A DNA stretch of 64,000 nucleotides. Source: Asterias rubens (lineage: Eukaryota; Echinodermata; Asteroidea; Forcipulatida; Asteriidae). The stretch lies in contig NC_047067.1 in NCBI RefSeq assembly GCF_902459465.1, positions 13,652,840 through 13,716,839 of the forward strand, written 5' to 3'. The notes under the pieces were generated by a model. The model had not been told where the DNA came from. It worked only from the letters and a program-made list of their open reading frames with translations, and did no database searches. The translations under genes were made by a program, and so were the position numbers. Of the stretch, positions 12,301 through 21,547 are shown piece after piece (position 1 is the stretch's first letter; each line of letters opens with the position of its first letter).

Positions 12301-12967
12301 AATTTGAGTCAGGTCGCACGCTCAGTGTGGATTTAAGGCAGTTTTCTTCGCTACTATTTTCCTTAGCCAATGTAGCAGGTTTGGACTTGGCTTGGTGGTG
12401 TTTGCCCCTCACAGGGAAGAACCTGCTCATTGGTTAAAGTTGTAAGTAATAAATATTAATTATTGTTAATTAGTAATTACCCCGCCTAGGCAGTTGCAGG
12501 CATTTTCCCATAATTTAAGGCCTCGGCAGTTGCAGGCCAATCTAATTTGTATTGTTGGTAAAGGTATAAAATTACTAGACTCTTACCACAAAACATACAC
12601 CAATCATTTGCTTAATACAGTAAGCATCGGAAGGTAAGCATACCTTAACAATTGCTTCTGGTTAGCAGAAATCGCACAGTAAGCAAAATATCAACGCATA
12701 AGCAGGATGTGAAATATATACGGACATTCCCAAATCAAATACAGAACTCACCAAAGTTTGTTGAACATCAAATATCCAGTCACCTACTTCATCAATGAGC
12801 TGTTTTAAGAAAAATCAAAATGACTTGATAAATGAATGAATGAAGGAAATCAGAAAAATAATTTTATTGTCAATAGATTTGATTTACAAAACATAGATTT
12901 ACAGTCTGTTAACTACCTGAATGCCGGGAGTCCACATCTCTTCTGATGATTCTGATGATGAGCTCAT
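316..12967 (-). CDS. Coiled-coil protein gene, 12 exons, 3' end outside the window
   Basis: I do not recognise this gene. Exons in transcription order: 12967-12917, 12799-12752, 10972-10899, 10293-10180, 8501-8395, 8042-7935, 6121-6021, 4716-4603, 3950-3824, 2642-2536, 2069-1980, 435-316. All have AG acceptors and GT donors, and phases agree throughout, giving 387 codons so far. The last acceptor is ambiguous (435 or 437); 435 keeps frame. The protein starts MSSSSESSEEMW and is then rich in Glu, Lys, Gln and Leu in heptad-like patterns (for example KELQEQLKAM and EELHKEIELS), which predicts long coiled coils. There is no signal peptide or membrane segment. The start codon has no usable coding acceptor just upstream and follows a GC-rich GCGCCGCGCCGCG stretch that looks like a promoter or 5'UTR. 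A cytoskeletal or ciliary role is possible but only a guess. The last donor (GAG then gttag, at 315) shows that the gene continues to the left. Confidence 0.75.
640..799. mobile_element. Half copy of the 'TTAAAGGATTTGGGTACC' MITE family
   Basis: It matches one arm of the element at 33483-33846, from CATTGTTATACTCATTTCTG to AAACCCTTTAAGG, including CTACAGCACCTCAGCAAGTG. The other arm is missing. Confidence 0.65.
958..1105 (-). mobile_element. LINE fragment, C-terminal end of ORF2
   Basis: On the minus strand one frame reads LGETIFSHAGPALWNALPLN, followed by LR and about 25 further residues to a stop. This matches the GDRSFS-APxLWNSLPxxLR block found at the C-terminus of many CR1/L2/Jockey-like non-LTR retrotransposons. 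Only this tail remains. It lies in the last visible intron of gene 1. Confidence 0.65.
1202..1373. mobile_element. Foldback MITE, 'GCCGTCGATTTCAC' family
   Basis: The terminal inverted repeats are close to GTCGATTTCACAAA and TTTGTGAAATCGAC, around a centre made of repeated ACTTAGGACGAGT-type words in both orientations. Related copies lie near 8185-8310, 26453-26660, 43644-43823 and 50833-51006. No coding capacity. A second MITE is joined directly to its right end. Confidence 0.75.
1373..1747. mobile_element. MITE, 'TTAAAGGCAGTGGACAC' family
   Basis: It starts GGACACTATTGGTAATTGTC and ends AATGTCCACTGCCTTTAA. The centre has an inverted block around GAGACCTCAAATTC...GAGGTCTCGAAATC. It abuts the right end of the MITE at 1202-1373, which suggests that one inserted into or beside the other. 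Confidence 0.75.
2146..2352 (-). mobile_element. Fourth tRNA-like repeat family, diverged
   Basis: CCCATACAAACCAATGCGTG and the ACTCGTGTGGGATTTAAACC block match, loosely, the better copy at 37757-37925. A second, oppositely oriented copy of the tRNA-like part follows (GGGTTTGAATCCCACCTGAG), making the locus partly palindromic. Confidence 0.55.
2375..2490 (+). mobile_element. tRNA-derived SINE copy, degraded
   Basis: ATAGGGAGACCGCCAACTGT, GAAAGCTCAGTTGGTGGAGC and CTCTAGTCAACTTTTTATTT are recognisable. The B box is degraded (CAATTCAAACA). Confidence 0.65.
2673..2858. mobile_element. MITE-like repeat, 'GAGCTGCTTAAGCA' family
   Basis: Inverted ends: CCAAATTCATAGAGCTGC at the left and GCAGCTCTATAAAATTGGG at the right. 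Related, often degraded copies with the GCTTAGCA and GGGCCCAATTTCATGG words lie at about 5215-5400, 6660-6900, 9885-10115, 12255-12720, 22553-22760, 33262-33480 and 35326-35502. Confidence 0.6.
3102..3209 (-). CDS. Candidate first coding exon of another transcript inside the gene 1 intron
   Basis: An ATG at 3209 opens a 36-codon exon starting MAAKKSRKGSPCCKPYRDHA and ending KVQ at a good donor (CAG then gtagga). It is basic and contains three cysteines. Immediately upstream on this strand is a palindrome of two ETS-type half sites, which suggests a promoter. The exon ends in phase 0. It therefore cannot splice in frame to the gene 1 exon at 2642-2536, which needs phase 1, but it could splice to the exon at 2069-1980 or to an exon beyond the left edge. 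If the donor is not used, the frame stays open to a stop near 3003. It may be an alternative start of gene 1, a nested gene or a chance ORF. I do not recognise the peptide. Confidence 0.4.
3228..3244. promoter_or_regulatory. 17-bp palindrome of two ETS-type sites
   Basis: CGCGGAAGTCTTCCGCG is a perfect palindrome around its central base. It contains CGGAAG and its complement CTTCCG, the core recognised by ETS/GABP factors in many CpG-rich housekeeping promoters. It lies 19 bases upstream of the minus-strand ATG at 3209. The promoter role is inferred from motif and position. Confidence 0.4.
3354..3677. repeat. 36-bp minisatellite, nine copies, hairpin in each unit
   Basis: Nine tandem units, each beginning AGGAGACAATAG, start at 3361, 3397, 3433, 3469, 3505, 3541, 3577, 3613 and 3649. 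The first eight appear identical. The ninth has one change (ACAAAAG for ACAATAG) and then leaves the array. Each unit holds GACAATA-GTTA-TATTGTC, a 7-bp perfect stem with a 4-base loop. The array lies in the gene 1 intron between the exons at 3950-3824 and 2642-2536. The near-perfect identity points to recent expansion. Confidence 0.95.
3985..4215. repeat. Degenerate short tandem repeat
   Basis: About eight imperfect copies of a unit near 25-30 bp containing 'caaccaatgtactatacccatag'-like text fill the gene 1 intron just upstream (in transcription) of the exon at 3950-3824. Spacing and sequence vary, so it is older than the 36-bp array nearby. Confidence 0.65.
4821..5192. mobile_element. MITE, 'TTAAAGGCAGTGGACAC' family, complete
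   Basis: Left end TTTAAAGGCAGTGGACAC and right end GTGTCCACTGTCTTTAA. The central hairpin is built from GACCTCAAGTTTAGAATTTG and GAGGTC. It lies in the gene 1 intron upstream (in transcription) of the exon at 4716-4603. No ORF. Confidence 0.85.
5411..5797. mobile_element. MITE, 'TTAAAGGCAGTGGACAC' family
   Basis: It begins TAAACGGCAGTATACACTAT and ends GTGTCCACTGCCTTTAA, in the opposite orientation to the copy at 4821-5192. A diverged repeat of another family lies between the two. Confidence 0.8.
6281..6652. mobile_element. Foldback MITE, 'TTAAAGGAACACGTTGCC' family
   Basis: The whole element is close to one long palindrome. The left end TAAAGGAACACATTGCCTTG mirrors the right end CAAGGCAACGTGTTCCTTTA, and the centre CGGCCATTTATGGGAGTCAC meets its complement. 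It lies in a gene 1 intron. It could form a very long hairpin if transcribed. Confidence 0.85.
7440..7745 (+). mobile_element. Third tRNA-derived SINE family with (AAAC)n tail
   Basis: GACAAGTGGTTAGACTGCAG (A-box-like) and GGATACGAATCCCC (B-box-like) are followed by a shared body (GAGAGATTGGCTGTTGCCAG) and an (AAAC)n tail at about 7709-7740. Copies: 44045-44385 and, partly, 10380-10625. Gene 1 intron. Confidence 0.7.
8185..8312. mobile_element. Foldback MITE, 'GCCGTCGATTTCAC' family, short copy
   Basis: It begins CCGTCGATTTCACC and ends GTGAAATCGGC, with AACTCGTCCTAACTC inside. It is a shortened relative of the element at 1202-1373, in a gene 1 intron. Confidence 0.65.
8540..8760. repeat. 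Interspersed repeat, 'CTCCGCGGTAGT' family
   Basis: It shares GAACTGACTCCGCGGTAGT-, AAAGCAGGACAGTTCTCTAAG- and GATACCTCACCATGCAATGC-like blocks with 51235-51440, 51690-51740 and, in reverse, 52790-53145. It is followed by a (TA)n run at 8759-8778. The ends could not be set. Confidence 0.6.
10748..10870 (+). mobile_element. tRNA-derived SINE copy
   Basis: ATAGGGAGACCGCCAACATA, A box AGCTCAGTTGGTAGCGCC and B box GGTTCAAATCC, with the CTCTAGTCAATTTTTATT tail. It ends about 30 bp from the donor of the gene 1 exon at 10972-10899. Confidence 0.75.
11769..12130. mobile_element. Foldback MITE, 'TTAAAGGATTTGGGTACC' family
   Basis: It runs from TTAAAGGGTCTATGTAGC to GTACCCAAATCCTTTAA. The centre has TTTTCGTCTCATGAGACGAAAA and inverted CATGACATTGTTTTACTCAT arms. 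It is the reverse orientation of the copy at 33483-33846. Gene 1 intron. Confidence 0.8.
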
Positions 12968-13949
12968 TTTTAGGTGTGTGATGTGTCAACAAATCAACGA
13001 AATTACAGACAGAGTCTCGCGGCGCGGCGCTTATATTAGATTTTTTAAAAAGTTGCTGTTCTAACTCAAGGTTCATTACATTCATTATGATATGTTGTAA
13101 GCTTGTATTATTTTGTTGGCGGGCCCGAACCGCGCGTCCTACCTTACGTACTGGGACATCCTCTTTTTTTTTATCACCCAGACGTGCAGACGGTTTGTTA
13201 TTTTCTTGCAGAAGTCTTTGACTAATAAAACGTTCTTAATCTTGGAGAGTGATCAGAGTGGCACCGTAAGGAACAATCAATCTCAGCTTGTTCCTCCACG
13301 ATCCCAGTCACCCCTCCAACTATGTAATTCTTTTCACAATCTTGCCTACATTACGTGTGTTCAATACAGTGCTACATGGTGTCGGTTTTTTTATTTTAAT
13401 CTGAAACTTACTGGCACTCTGTTTTTTTTCTCTTCTTCTTCTTATAGCTGTGTTCAAAATTTATTGGTTCACTAGTTCTCTGGGGTTTCAAATAAGGTGT
13501 AGTTACTAACCCTTTCATTTTTATTCTGGATTTCACTGACTGGTTTAACTTTCTATAGATTTTAAATAAATAAAGTTTATTTTGGTTGTTGACGAAACCT
13601 ACTGCTCGACTGAGTCATTGTTTTACTTCTTGTATCTCCTCGCATCTGAAGAAATCAACGGGCCACCACTCTGCTGGGACTTTGGTTTATTTCACAAAAG
13701 TAAACGCACGTTACAAAGTGTGACCACGGTCCAGGGTGCAACATAAATTGTCAGATAATTGATGGTGCGTGACAAAAAGAGTAGACGTACATTTTAACAA
13801 TTTTTACTGATATATTTAGACCCCACAGAGGCAAATTAAAATTACAAAATAAAATATATAAATTTAGAAATTTTGAGAAACAAGATTGAAATGGAGGAGT
13901 GTCGTCTCGGAGGACGGCCGAGAGAGGAGACTTTGGTAATAAATTGTCA

Positions 13950-13955
13950 TTTATT
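13950..13955 (-). terminator. Possible poly(A) signal of the 14.3-18.1 kb gene
   Basis: TTTATT on the plus strand is AATAAA on the minus strand, about 300 bp past the stop codon at 14257. It is the nearest clear hexamer, but AT-rich flanks make chance matches common. Confidence 0.35.
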
Positions 13956-14256
13956 TGTTTTTGTTTGGAAAATGTAATACTAGAAATAATATCCTTTGTG
14001 AATTAAAACAGGAATGTGAATGAGTTTCCTTATGGAAAATTGCAGGTATGCGAGCTGGTTGCCTGTAAATTGCCACCTGTGACAATGTAGGGAAAGGGAA
14101 AAAAATATCTGTTTATATGGACATTATATGCAAGTTCCACATTTATCTTGGTACAGGACCCCTGTAGTTTGACGATCAACATGGTCATGGTGTGCGTTGA
14201 TAATATCATTCTATCTCCATGAAAAAGAAAGTTAAAAATAGTCCTAAAAACGTCCA

Positions 14257-17200
14257 CTAGAATTTATCTTCACTGTCATTCTGCGATGGTATAGCTAGCA
14301 AGTTAGCATTATTTGTACTGCATGCAGCATGCAGGCCGACGATACACACACACACACACACGCACCGTCTCCAGATCCCACGCGCTAAAGCATAGTAGAT
14401 CGCTTATCAAAGATTGGCCCTTCGATGACCTTTCTAACCAACTGCAGACAGCCACTCTCTCCCCGAAGCCTGAGTAGGAGCGACTGTACCAACGACCATT
14501 CACAATAAAATCGCTATCTTTCATAAAATAGTCGTTGATTTCTTGTTTCAAACGCGTGAGGGCGACATTCAAAAATCTGTCCTAGGAATTGTGCAAGCAT
14601 TTGAAATTCACACGACATGCACGAAGAACGGAATTATATCGTCGGTTTTTCACTTTTTTCTCCTGAACCAGATGGCCGATTGATCTCGAACTTTCACAGG
14701 TTGGTTATTATACGTATATGTTCGATTAGAAAAAGTGCTGCCAAGTTACTAACACTTCCACCTATTGTACACGCTTCAGTAGACTGCCTTTAAGGATGTG
14801 GACAACACTGGTGAGGTCGAAAAAAATAAACTTAACTATGCTTACAGATTTGAACATAACTTCATGGTATTGAGATGGTCATGGTTAAAAACTACCCTCA
14901 AAAGATTTTTACTTGAAACGCTAGGCCTAGTTGTAAAAAAAATGAGTCTCGGTAAAATTATCAAGAACCAGGCCTCGTTGGGTTTAAACCACTAGTTGAA
15001 AACCTCTTCACCACACATTGATTCCTTTAATCACAAAACAACTGCGGTTTGAACTTACTTACAGTTTCACGTCTGATGGAGATTTGGACGAATTCATGAA
15101 CAGTGTCTATGATGTTCTGCTTGTGTAGCATCTAGGAGTGGAACAATTGAAAGGACATTATTTTAACACTAGAAGATATTCAACTAGAAGATATTCAACA
15201 AAATGGTTGACAAAACTGAAAAACATACAACAAATTTTGCATATAATTTGCCAGAAAAATGCACAAAATCCATTTACATGCCAAGTTATTTGTATATGAT
15301 TGATGGATGTGAGATAATATTGCCATCCTGACAACAACAAAATAAAATTTGCTTTTAGTTAACCACCCTTTTTCATTTGTGGATTCTTCATTAAATTCCG
15401 AGAGCTTTGAAATTTCTTGAAACTATAAAAATAGCTATTTATAAAAGTAAATCTAAATTTGGGGGTCAAGTGTGGGATGCAAATCCCACTGTTTATGATA
15501 CTCTTTTTATTATTTGCAAAATAGGAATGAAGGTTTCACTTAAAGGCAGTGGACACTATTGGTAATTACTCTAAATAACTATCATCATAAAACCTTTCTT
15601 GATTACGAGTAATGGGGAGAGGTTGATAGTATAAAACATTGTGAGAAACAGCTCCCTGTAAAGTGACGTAGATTTCGAGAAAGAAGTAATTTTCCATGAA
15701 TTTGATTTCGTGACCTCAAGTTTAGAATTTGAGGTCTCGAAATCAAGCATTAGAAGCCACACAACTTCGTGTGACAATGGTGTTTATTCTTTCATTATTA
15801 TCTCGCAACTTCGACGGCCGATTGAGCTCAAATTTTCACAGGTTTGTTATTTTATGCATCTGTTGAGATACACCAACTGTGAAGACTAGTCTTTGACAAT
15901 TACCAATAGTGTCCACTGTCTTTAGTTTACAAATTGATTGATTGAATGACTGGATGTACCAGATTTTTTTTATATTATTAAAAGCAACACGTTGCCTTGG
16001 ATTGGACGAGTTGGTCTTTAAAAAGCGTTTGTAACCGTTTTTTATAAAATGCATATGGTTCGAAATTGCGTGGTTTTCCATTTACTGTGGCGAACTAACA
16101 CGGTCGGCCATTTATGGGAGTCAAAAATTTGACTCCCATAAATATCCAATGGTGTCAGTCGACGAGGTAAAAGGAAAACAGTGCAATTTCGAGGCAAATT
16201 TGTGTGGATCATTGTATTCTACTTTTACAACATCTTTCCAACCATATGCATTTTATAACAATGGTTACAAATGCTTTTCAAAGACCAACTCGTCCAATCC
16301 AAGGCAACGTGTTCCTTTAAAGCATGTCCAAACCGTACCTACCTCTTCTCTCCTGGCTTTTGTTTGGAATCCTGGAGGCCGACGCCTTCTCATTTCTTCT
16401 TCATTAATCTGAGGAGTGGTAACAGATTTAGACTTGTCTGTAGTATATAATGTTATTTTCCGTTTAAATTGTGGTTGATATTTGGTACAGTGGAAAAACA
16501 ATTTGAAGGGGTAGACTAATGTTATGATCATAGCAGGCATACACATGTGGTTGTACATGTGTACATGGAATTATGCACTCTAACCCAATCACTGCTATAC
16601 TTTATTTAAAGTCTTAGATCGCTTCTTCTACATCTCAGCCACGAAAAACGCCCCCACATTATTAGCTATCACGCCCCTTAACTCGCAGGTTGATAACAAG
16701 AGGGCGCTGTTTGTAGCAACTATCAGGACAGCTAAAAGCCCAATCAAAGTCTAAATCACTGCATGTGCGTGTTCTGGCCATCACAGACTTTTGATGTGAC
16801 AGCCGGCATGTCTGCGCATGCGTTTATTGTTAAAGTTCATTTCATTGTACAGCCAGCCATGATCATGTTTAAAAATACAATCTAAAAACTAATCATTTAG
16901 TTTTAGTTTTTTTTTTTAATAAGCCGAAGCCTTTTTATCCCTTGTAGATTGCCACATTTGCTGTCTTTTTAATATTTGTGTAGAGTAGTTTTGTCTGACA
17001 TAGCCTACAAATTATAAGTTATGGTCCTTTTTGAAACACATCTTCAAAATAACTGACAAAACCTAATGCAAAGCCCAAGGTTTTGAAAAGGGCCCAAAAT
17101 TGCACGGACTTCTAGGAGTTAAATACTTCATGATGATGATGGTGAGATTACATAAATTAGAATGTTATTATCGTCGCAAGATGTTGAATTTCTTACCTCA

Positions 17201-18101
17201 GACTGGGATGCATGAACATTTGTGTTCACTCCAAAATGAGCAAGAGCCTGTAATTGTACAAAAACATTGGAAGAATCAATTATTATGCAACACTTTTGAG
17301 GCCAAGTGGTCTTGTGCACCAAACTCAGGGTTTTTTTTTTTTTACCAGGCTACGGTTTCGCTCTAGGCTTTGTTTGATGTTAGACCGTACAAAAATGTTT
17401 ACTGCTCTTAATTTTGATGGTGGATCCCAAAGTACTGCTTTCTCCTTAATTTGGGGCCCGTGATCACCATTCTTCGCCCAAAGGAAGTCGCCAGACACAC
17501 AAGGCCACAAGGCCGCTTCAAGGTGTGGGCTACATGTATAATTATTCTATTCCAGAGGCCGTTGCCACCTACTCCTAGGGCTGAAACAGGGTTACCCCTT
17601 TTACCGTCAATACAGATGTATAGCTTGGGTATCATGAGTCCGCAGCCTGGCCGGTAAAGCACAAAGCACTACCTCCCCAATTTTACGTAGCAAGTGTCAC
17701 AACCGGGATTCAAACCCACACTCTGCTGATTAAACACCAGAGCTTGAATCTAGTGCTCTTAACCATTCCGCCATGACACGCTACTTGTGTTAGCGAAGAA
17801 CTAGTAATGCAGAAATTCCCTGCTTACCAATGAAATAAGGAACAGAATTGACTGCTTCTGAAAACGCTGATTATTTGCTTACGGTTAAAGGCAGAGCCAT
17901 GAAATTGGGCCCAGCAGGATAGGTGATACTTACAGCTTTGACCCTGTCATGAATGGTACGTAGTTGCTTGATTGTTCCCTCTTGCAATCTCACTTGTTGC
18001 GCGAGAACCAGATCTTGAAAGATGCTGGTGACTTGACCTGGCACTTCCAGAATAACTTCCTCCAAGTCCTGTATATTCATCTCTTCGTGTAGGGAAGGCA
18101 T
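14257..18101 (-). CDS. Unrecognised 197-residue protein, six exons
   Basis: I do not recognise this protein. Exons in order: 18101-17934, 17247-17197, 16408-16343, 15131-15063, 14581-14366, 14280-14257. Every junction is phase 0, with good sites such as GCT|gtaagt and GAG|gtaggt. The product starts MPSLHEEMNIQDLEEVILEV and ends NDSEDKF-stop. Residues 1-56 look helical. A basic RRRRPPG motif follows near residue 80. Residues 119-190 form the most globular-looking part, with NGRWYSRSYSGFG and CSWLERSSKG. There is no signal peptide or membrane segment. The last intron is only 85 bp and begins with a (TG)n run. The gene lies upstream of the coiled-coil gene on the same strand. I treat them as separate because gene 1's first exon has no usable acceptor and this gene has its own stop codon. 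Confidence 0.7.
14952..15035. repeat. Repeat shared with 47322-47405
   Basis: About 80 bp starting GGTAAAATTATCAAGAACCA and running through AGTTGAAAACCTCTTCACC is almost identical to 47322-47405. At the second site it forms one arm of a hairpin. Confidence 0.7.
15540..15924. mobile_element. MITE, 'TTAAAGGCAGTGGACAC' family, complete
   Basis: Ends are TTAAAGGCAGTGGACAC and GTGTCCACTGTCTTTA. It has the same central GAGGTCTCG hairpin as the other copies and lies in a gene 2 intron. Confidence 0.85.
15979..16320. mobile_element. Foldback MITE, 'TTAAAGGAACACGTTGCC' family
   Basis: Left end AAAGCAACACGTTGCCTTGG, right end CAAGGCAACGTGTTCCTTTAA, and a central TATGGGAGTC/GACTCCCATA meeting point. 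The left arm is shortened. It lies in a gene 2 intron, about 20 bp from the donor after the exon at 16408-16343. Confidence 0.85.
17640..17785 (-). mobile_element. SINE copy, 'GTCATGGCCGAG' family, tRNA-like head
   Basis: The complement of the head: CAACCGGGATTCAAACCCAC is the B box and CCATTCCGCCATGACAC the A-box end. It lies in the first intron of gene 2. Confidence 0.7.
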
Positions 18102-18173
18102 CTTTTAAGTTTCCTTGGTCTATATTTACAAAACAAAATTATTATGCCCATTTATTTACAGGCAGGGTGTTTT

Positions 18174-18542
18174 AAAAAGGCATAAGACACTGTTGGTTTT
18201 TACTCAAAACAATTTTTAGCATAAAAACTTACTTGGTAGCAAACTATGGAGAGCTATTGATAGTATTAAACATTGTGAGAAACGGCTCCAAAGTAAAGTA
18301 GTTTTTGAGAAAGAAGTATTACAATTTCTTGCTTAAATATTTGAATTTAATGAGAGACCTGAGGCCTCAAATTCAAGGCATCTGAAAGCGCACAACTTGT
18401 GCGACAAGAGTGTTTTTTTCTTCCATTATTCTCTCACAACAACTTTGACGACCAATGTTGAGTCCAAATTTGTACAGGTTTGTTATTTTATGCTTGAGAA
18501 TACTGGTCTTTGGCAATTACCAAAGGTTCACAGTGCCTTTAA
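18174..18542. mobile_element. MITE, 'TTAAAGGCAGTGGACAC' family, diverged
   Basis: It starts AAAGGCATAAGACACTGTTG and ends CACAGTGCCTTTAA, with the family's CATTGTGAGAAACGGCTCC block inside. It lies directly upstream of the gene 2 start codon, so it could contribute 5' flanking sequence. Confidence 0.7.
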
Positions 18543-19699
18543 GGAAGGGAATCACAACAAGGATCCTTGCCCCTAGAGTAGACTCACGATGTAGAAAATC
18601 CATGGCTACCACTTGATTACCGTGTCATCTGTTTAAGTGTTATGGGTTTTTATAGAATGAGACTCAAAGGAAAGAGGCAATGACTGCTTGACTTGTAAGA
18701 ACTCTTTGGGTTATCATGTTCAGTCCAAGTAATGCTTTATTTAGTAATGCTTTATTTAGTACATGAGTGGCATTATACATTATAAGTTGTCACTAGAGGG
18801 CGATATATAAGAGTGGTTTACTCCTATTGTGTAGTGGGTACTAAACATCTCTTATCTTTTTTATTTAAGTCAAATGTTTCAAATTGAAATATTTATACTC
18901 CAGAACTTCAAGTAAAAGTTGAGTTCGTGCTAGCCAGGGTTGGACTCATCCATTGCATGCAAGGGCTAAGTTAGTGCATGTGTGAAAAAATTATAAAACT
19001 TGATTCACTTCATCATGCATTGATTGTGGAAATTTTAAGGCTATAGACGCATCCTTTGCAGTAGCCTCCAATTTTAGATGGTCTTATAATTATGGATATA
19101 AAACAATAAAACTTATTATTATTTATCATTTTTAGTTATTTTGCATTTGCACAAATATGGAAGCCATTCATTGAATCAAGGGAAAATACAAGCAGCGTTG
19201 TTACAGAGCTATTTCTACTTGTACCTCTCCATGTTGGGATGGAAAGACGGTGTGCCATTGTGTTCAATTAATGAATTTCAAAACGTAGGCCCTATCCTTA
19301 TATTATAACCCTATCAATAAAAAGGTATTAGTTTTTGTTAGTTTAGTAAAGTTTTAGTTGACAAACACAATAGTAATACAACTTATAAACACAAAAAGTC
19401 ACAACAAAAGTATCTTTGAAATCACCACCACTGGCTGTTTCGGCCTGTCCGACACGTTGAGTTATCTACTCAGCGGCAACAGAGAGAAGCGATTTCTTCC
19501 GGTTCATTCATCGTGCATTGTTGGTCTGTGGTCTTTTCTGTTTGTAAACAAACTGTGGCTATCCCGCATGCTGTGTGCAAAAACCACACCGCTGTTTATA
19601 ATTTAGTGGACAGTGGACAATGCCAATCCATTGTGTACGTTTTTATAGAATTTCACCACGCGCGCGCAAGGGGGACTACCCCAGCGTTGTGTGTGGAGA

Positions 19700-19745
19700 T
19701 AACGTTGTTATGACATCACAGACGTCGCTACATCATCGAACAACA
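19700..19745. promoter_or_regulatory. CRE/AP-1-like site cluster in a CpG-richer patch
   Basis: TGACATCA at 19711-19718 and GACGTCG at 19721-19727 lie 10 bp apart in a patch that is richer in CpG than its surroundings (about 19640-19760). This could be a distal promoter of the CSRNP gene 7.4 kb downstream, but there is no transcript evidence. Confidence 0.2.
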
Positions 19746-21475
19746 ACGGGGCGGCATTTCAACAATAACACAAAATATGCCTGGAATGTAAACAAAAGCA
19801 CGTGCGTTGTCTGGGCCCAAGGTCTTACCTGGGGGCCGGGTAGCCAGCAGTAGTAAGTCTCTGCACACAGAGTGTAACTGTCATTCATATTAATTATAAT
19901 GTCTATGAACTTGGGCTGTCGTATATGGATCGGATGTGTACACAGCCCACATGCACGCAGGGAAAAAAACTGATGGAAAAACAATTAAATTATGCACTCG
20001 TCATGTATAGGGGGTGACACTCCTATAGTCAAATCATTTTACTCGCCATAAATAGCGCCATACACTCTTGAATCATTGCTTCTAGATTTACCAGGGTAGC
20101 TCATTACTACTATTATCAATTCGTAAATTTAAAATTTTATTATTCAATCCATATATAGTTCGTCTTGACTGAGTGTTAAAAAGATCCCCCCTCTTTTGAA
20201 AATGGTTGTATCCATCGTCTGCGACGGAACGGCGGATGTCGCGACTATCGAGTTAACAACGTAAAATATATTACTGGTACCCAGCCATAAATGGCTGTTT
20301 CTTTGACACGCTTTATGGAATGTGGTTACCATCTCATTAACATTCCCTTATTTTTTATGAAGGAATAGAAATCCATTCGGTTGTGGACAGATGCTGAGAA
20401 TTCCGGCAAGTATTTGTTCAATTTTCTAACTAATGAACCATATTTTTGGGGCGTCTTTATGTACTGCTGCAGAGGGTAAATTCTTTCGATTATAATTGTT
20501 TTTATAACTAGGCATTTGGAATCGCCATTCGGTTTTACATTGAATGATGAATCGTTTATATTTGTGCAGTCAAACTGAACTGACATTGTCACTGTGTGGT
20601 TGAAAGCGCAACTCATTATTTGACCACAATTGATTGACTGCACTTTGTGTATAGACGCTCCTTTTTTGGCTTGGTTTTCAATTCATTGAGAACATGGAGG
20701 TAGAAATACTTTATTGGTATGATTTTATGAATTAATTGTGCGTATTTCATCACTGTACTGTTCTAAATCAACATCATGATGGTATTGGTTTGGTTGAATC
20801 ATGAATTGGATGTTACATTGTAGAATAATAAGGATTACAAATTATAATTTCTAACATAAAGATTACAAAATGAGAAGTCTACATGTTATTTAGCCCAGGT
20901 TGGACTCCTCCGTTGCAGGGCTACATGTTATTGTTGTGAGTGCAAATTGATTGATTCTAATTTTTATATTTAAGCTTTTTTCATCTTTTTTTTTGTGTTA
21001 AAATTAATCTTGATCTAAGTGCAAACCTACGTAACATTCTTAATAACGCTGTGTTAGGTAAAATGCTTATGTATTTGGGGTATGATCATTTCATCCAATC
21101 TTAGATCCAATAAAACAACGTAATGTTTATGCACAGATGAGATAGCATTCTGATTCCGTTCATGTTTTGCCACATTTTGCCATAGGATTTGGGGTATATT
21201 CTATGGCAAGTTTGTAACTAAGAAATAGTATCAAATACACATCATTCGTAGTAATTCAGGTGGAAATAGTTCTGTTGACAATACTGGTACCAATAAAATA
21301 GTCTCAAATTAAAAATCTAAATCATGCTCTGTTTCTTCTCTGAATCTGAAAAGGTGTGGCAGACATGATCCCCCCTTTGTTTCATAGTGATGTTCTTAGC
21401 CCAGATTCCAAACGGGTTACAATGTAGAACAATGCTTGAAAGAAATGACACTCCAAATACAAAGTGAGAGTTCAA

Positions 21476-21547
21476 TTAGTTGCGATAACCCTCCTCCTGA
21501 TGGCTGCCGAATTCGCCGTCGGGAGGAGGGTTTCGTCATCACAACTA
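21476..21547. repeat. 72-bp hairpin
   Basis: The arms TAGTTGCGAT-AACCCTCCTCC and GGAGGAGGGTTTCGTCATCACAACTA are complementary along about 30 bp with few mismatches, around the loop GGCTGCCGAATTCGCCG. It stands in otherwise unremarkable DNA and could be a very short foldback element or a pre-miRNA-like hairpin. Confidence 0.6.

Noticed and set aside
13113..13475. 120-codon open frame on the plus strand
   Set aside because: Composition is dominated by Phe and Ser runs from T-rich DNA. I also considered an LTR or leader region here but saw no paired LTRs.
12965..14581. Joining gene 2 to gene 1 as one gene
   Set aside because: Gene 2 has a good terminal exon with a stop at 14257, and gene 1's first exon lacks a usable acceptor while following a GC-rich promoter-like patch.
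20326..20643. 105-codon open frame on the minus strand
   Set aside because: No recognisable motif and no clear splice sites or promoter. Probably chance in AT-rich DNA.
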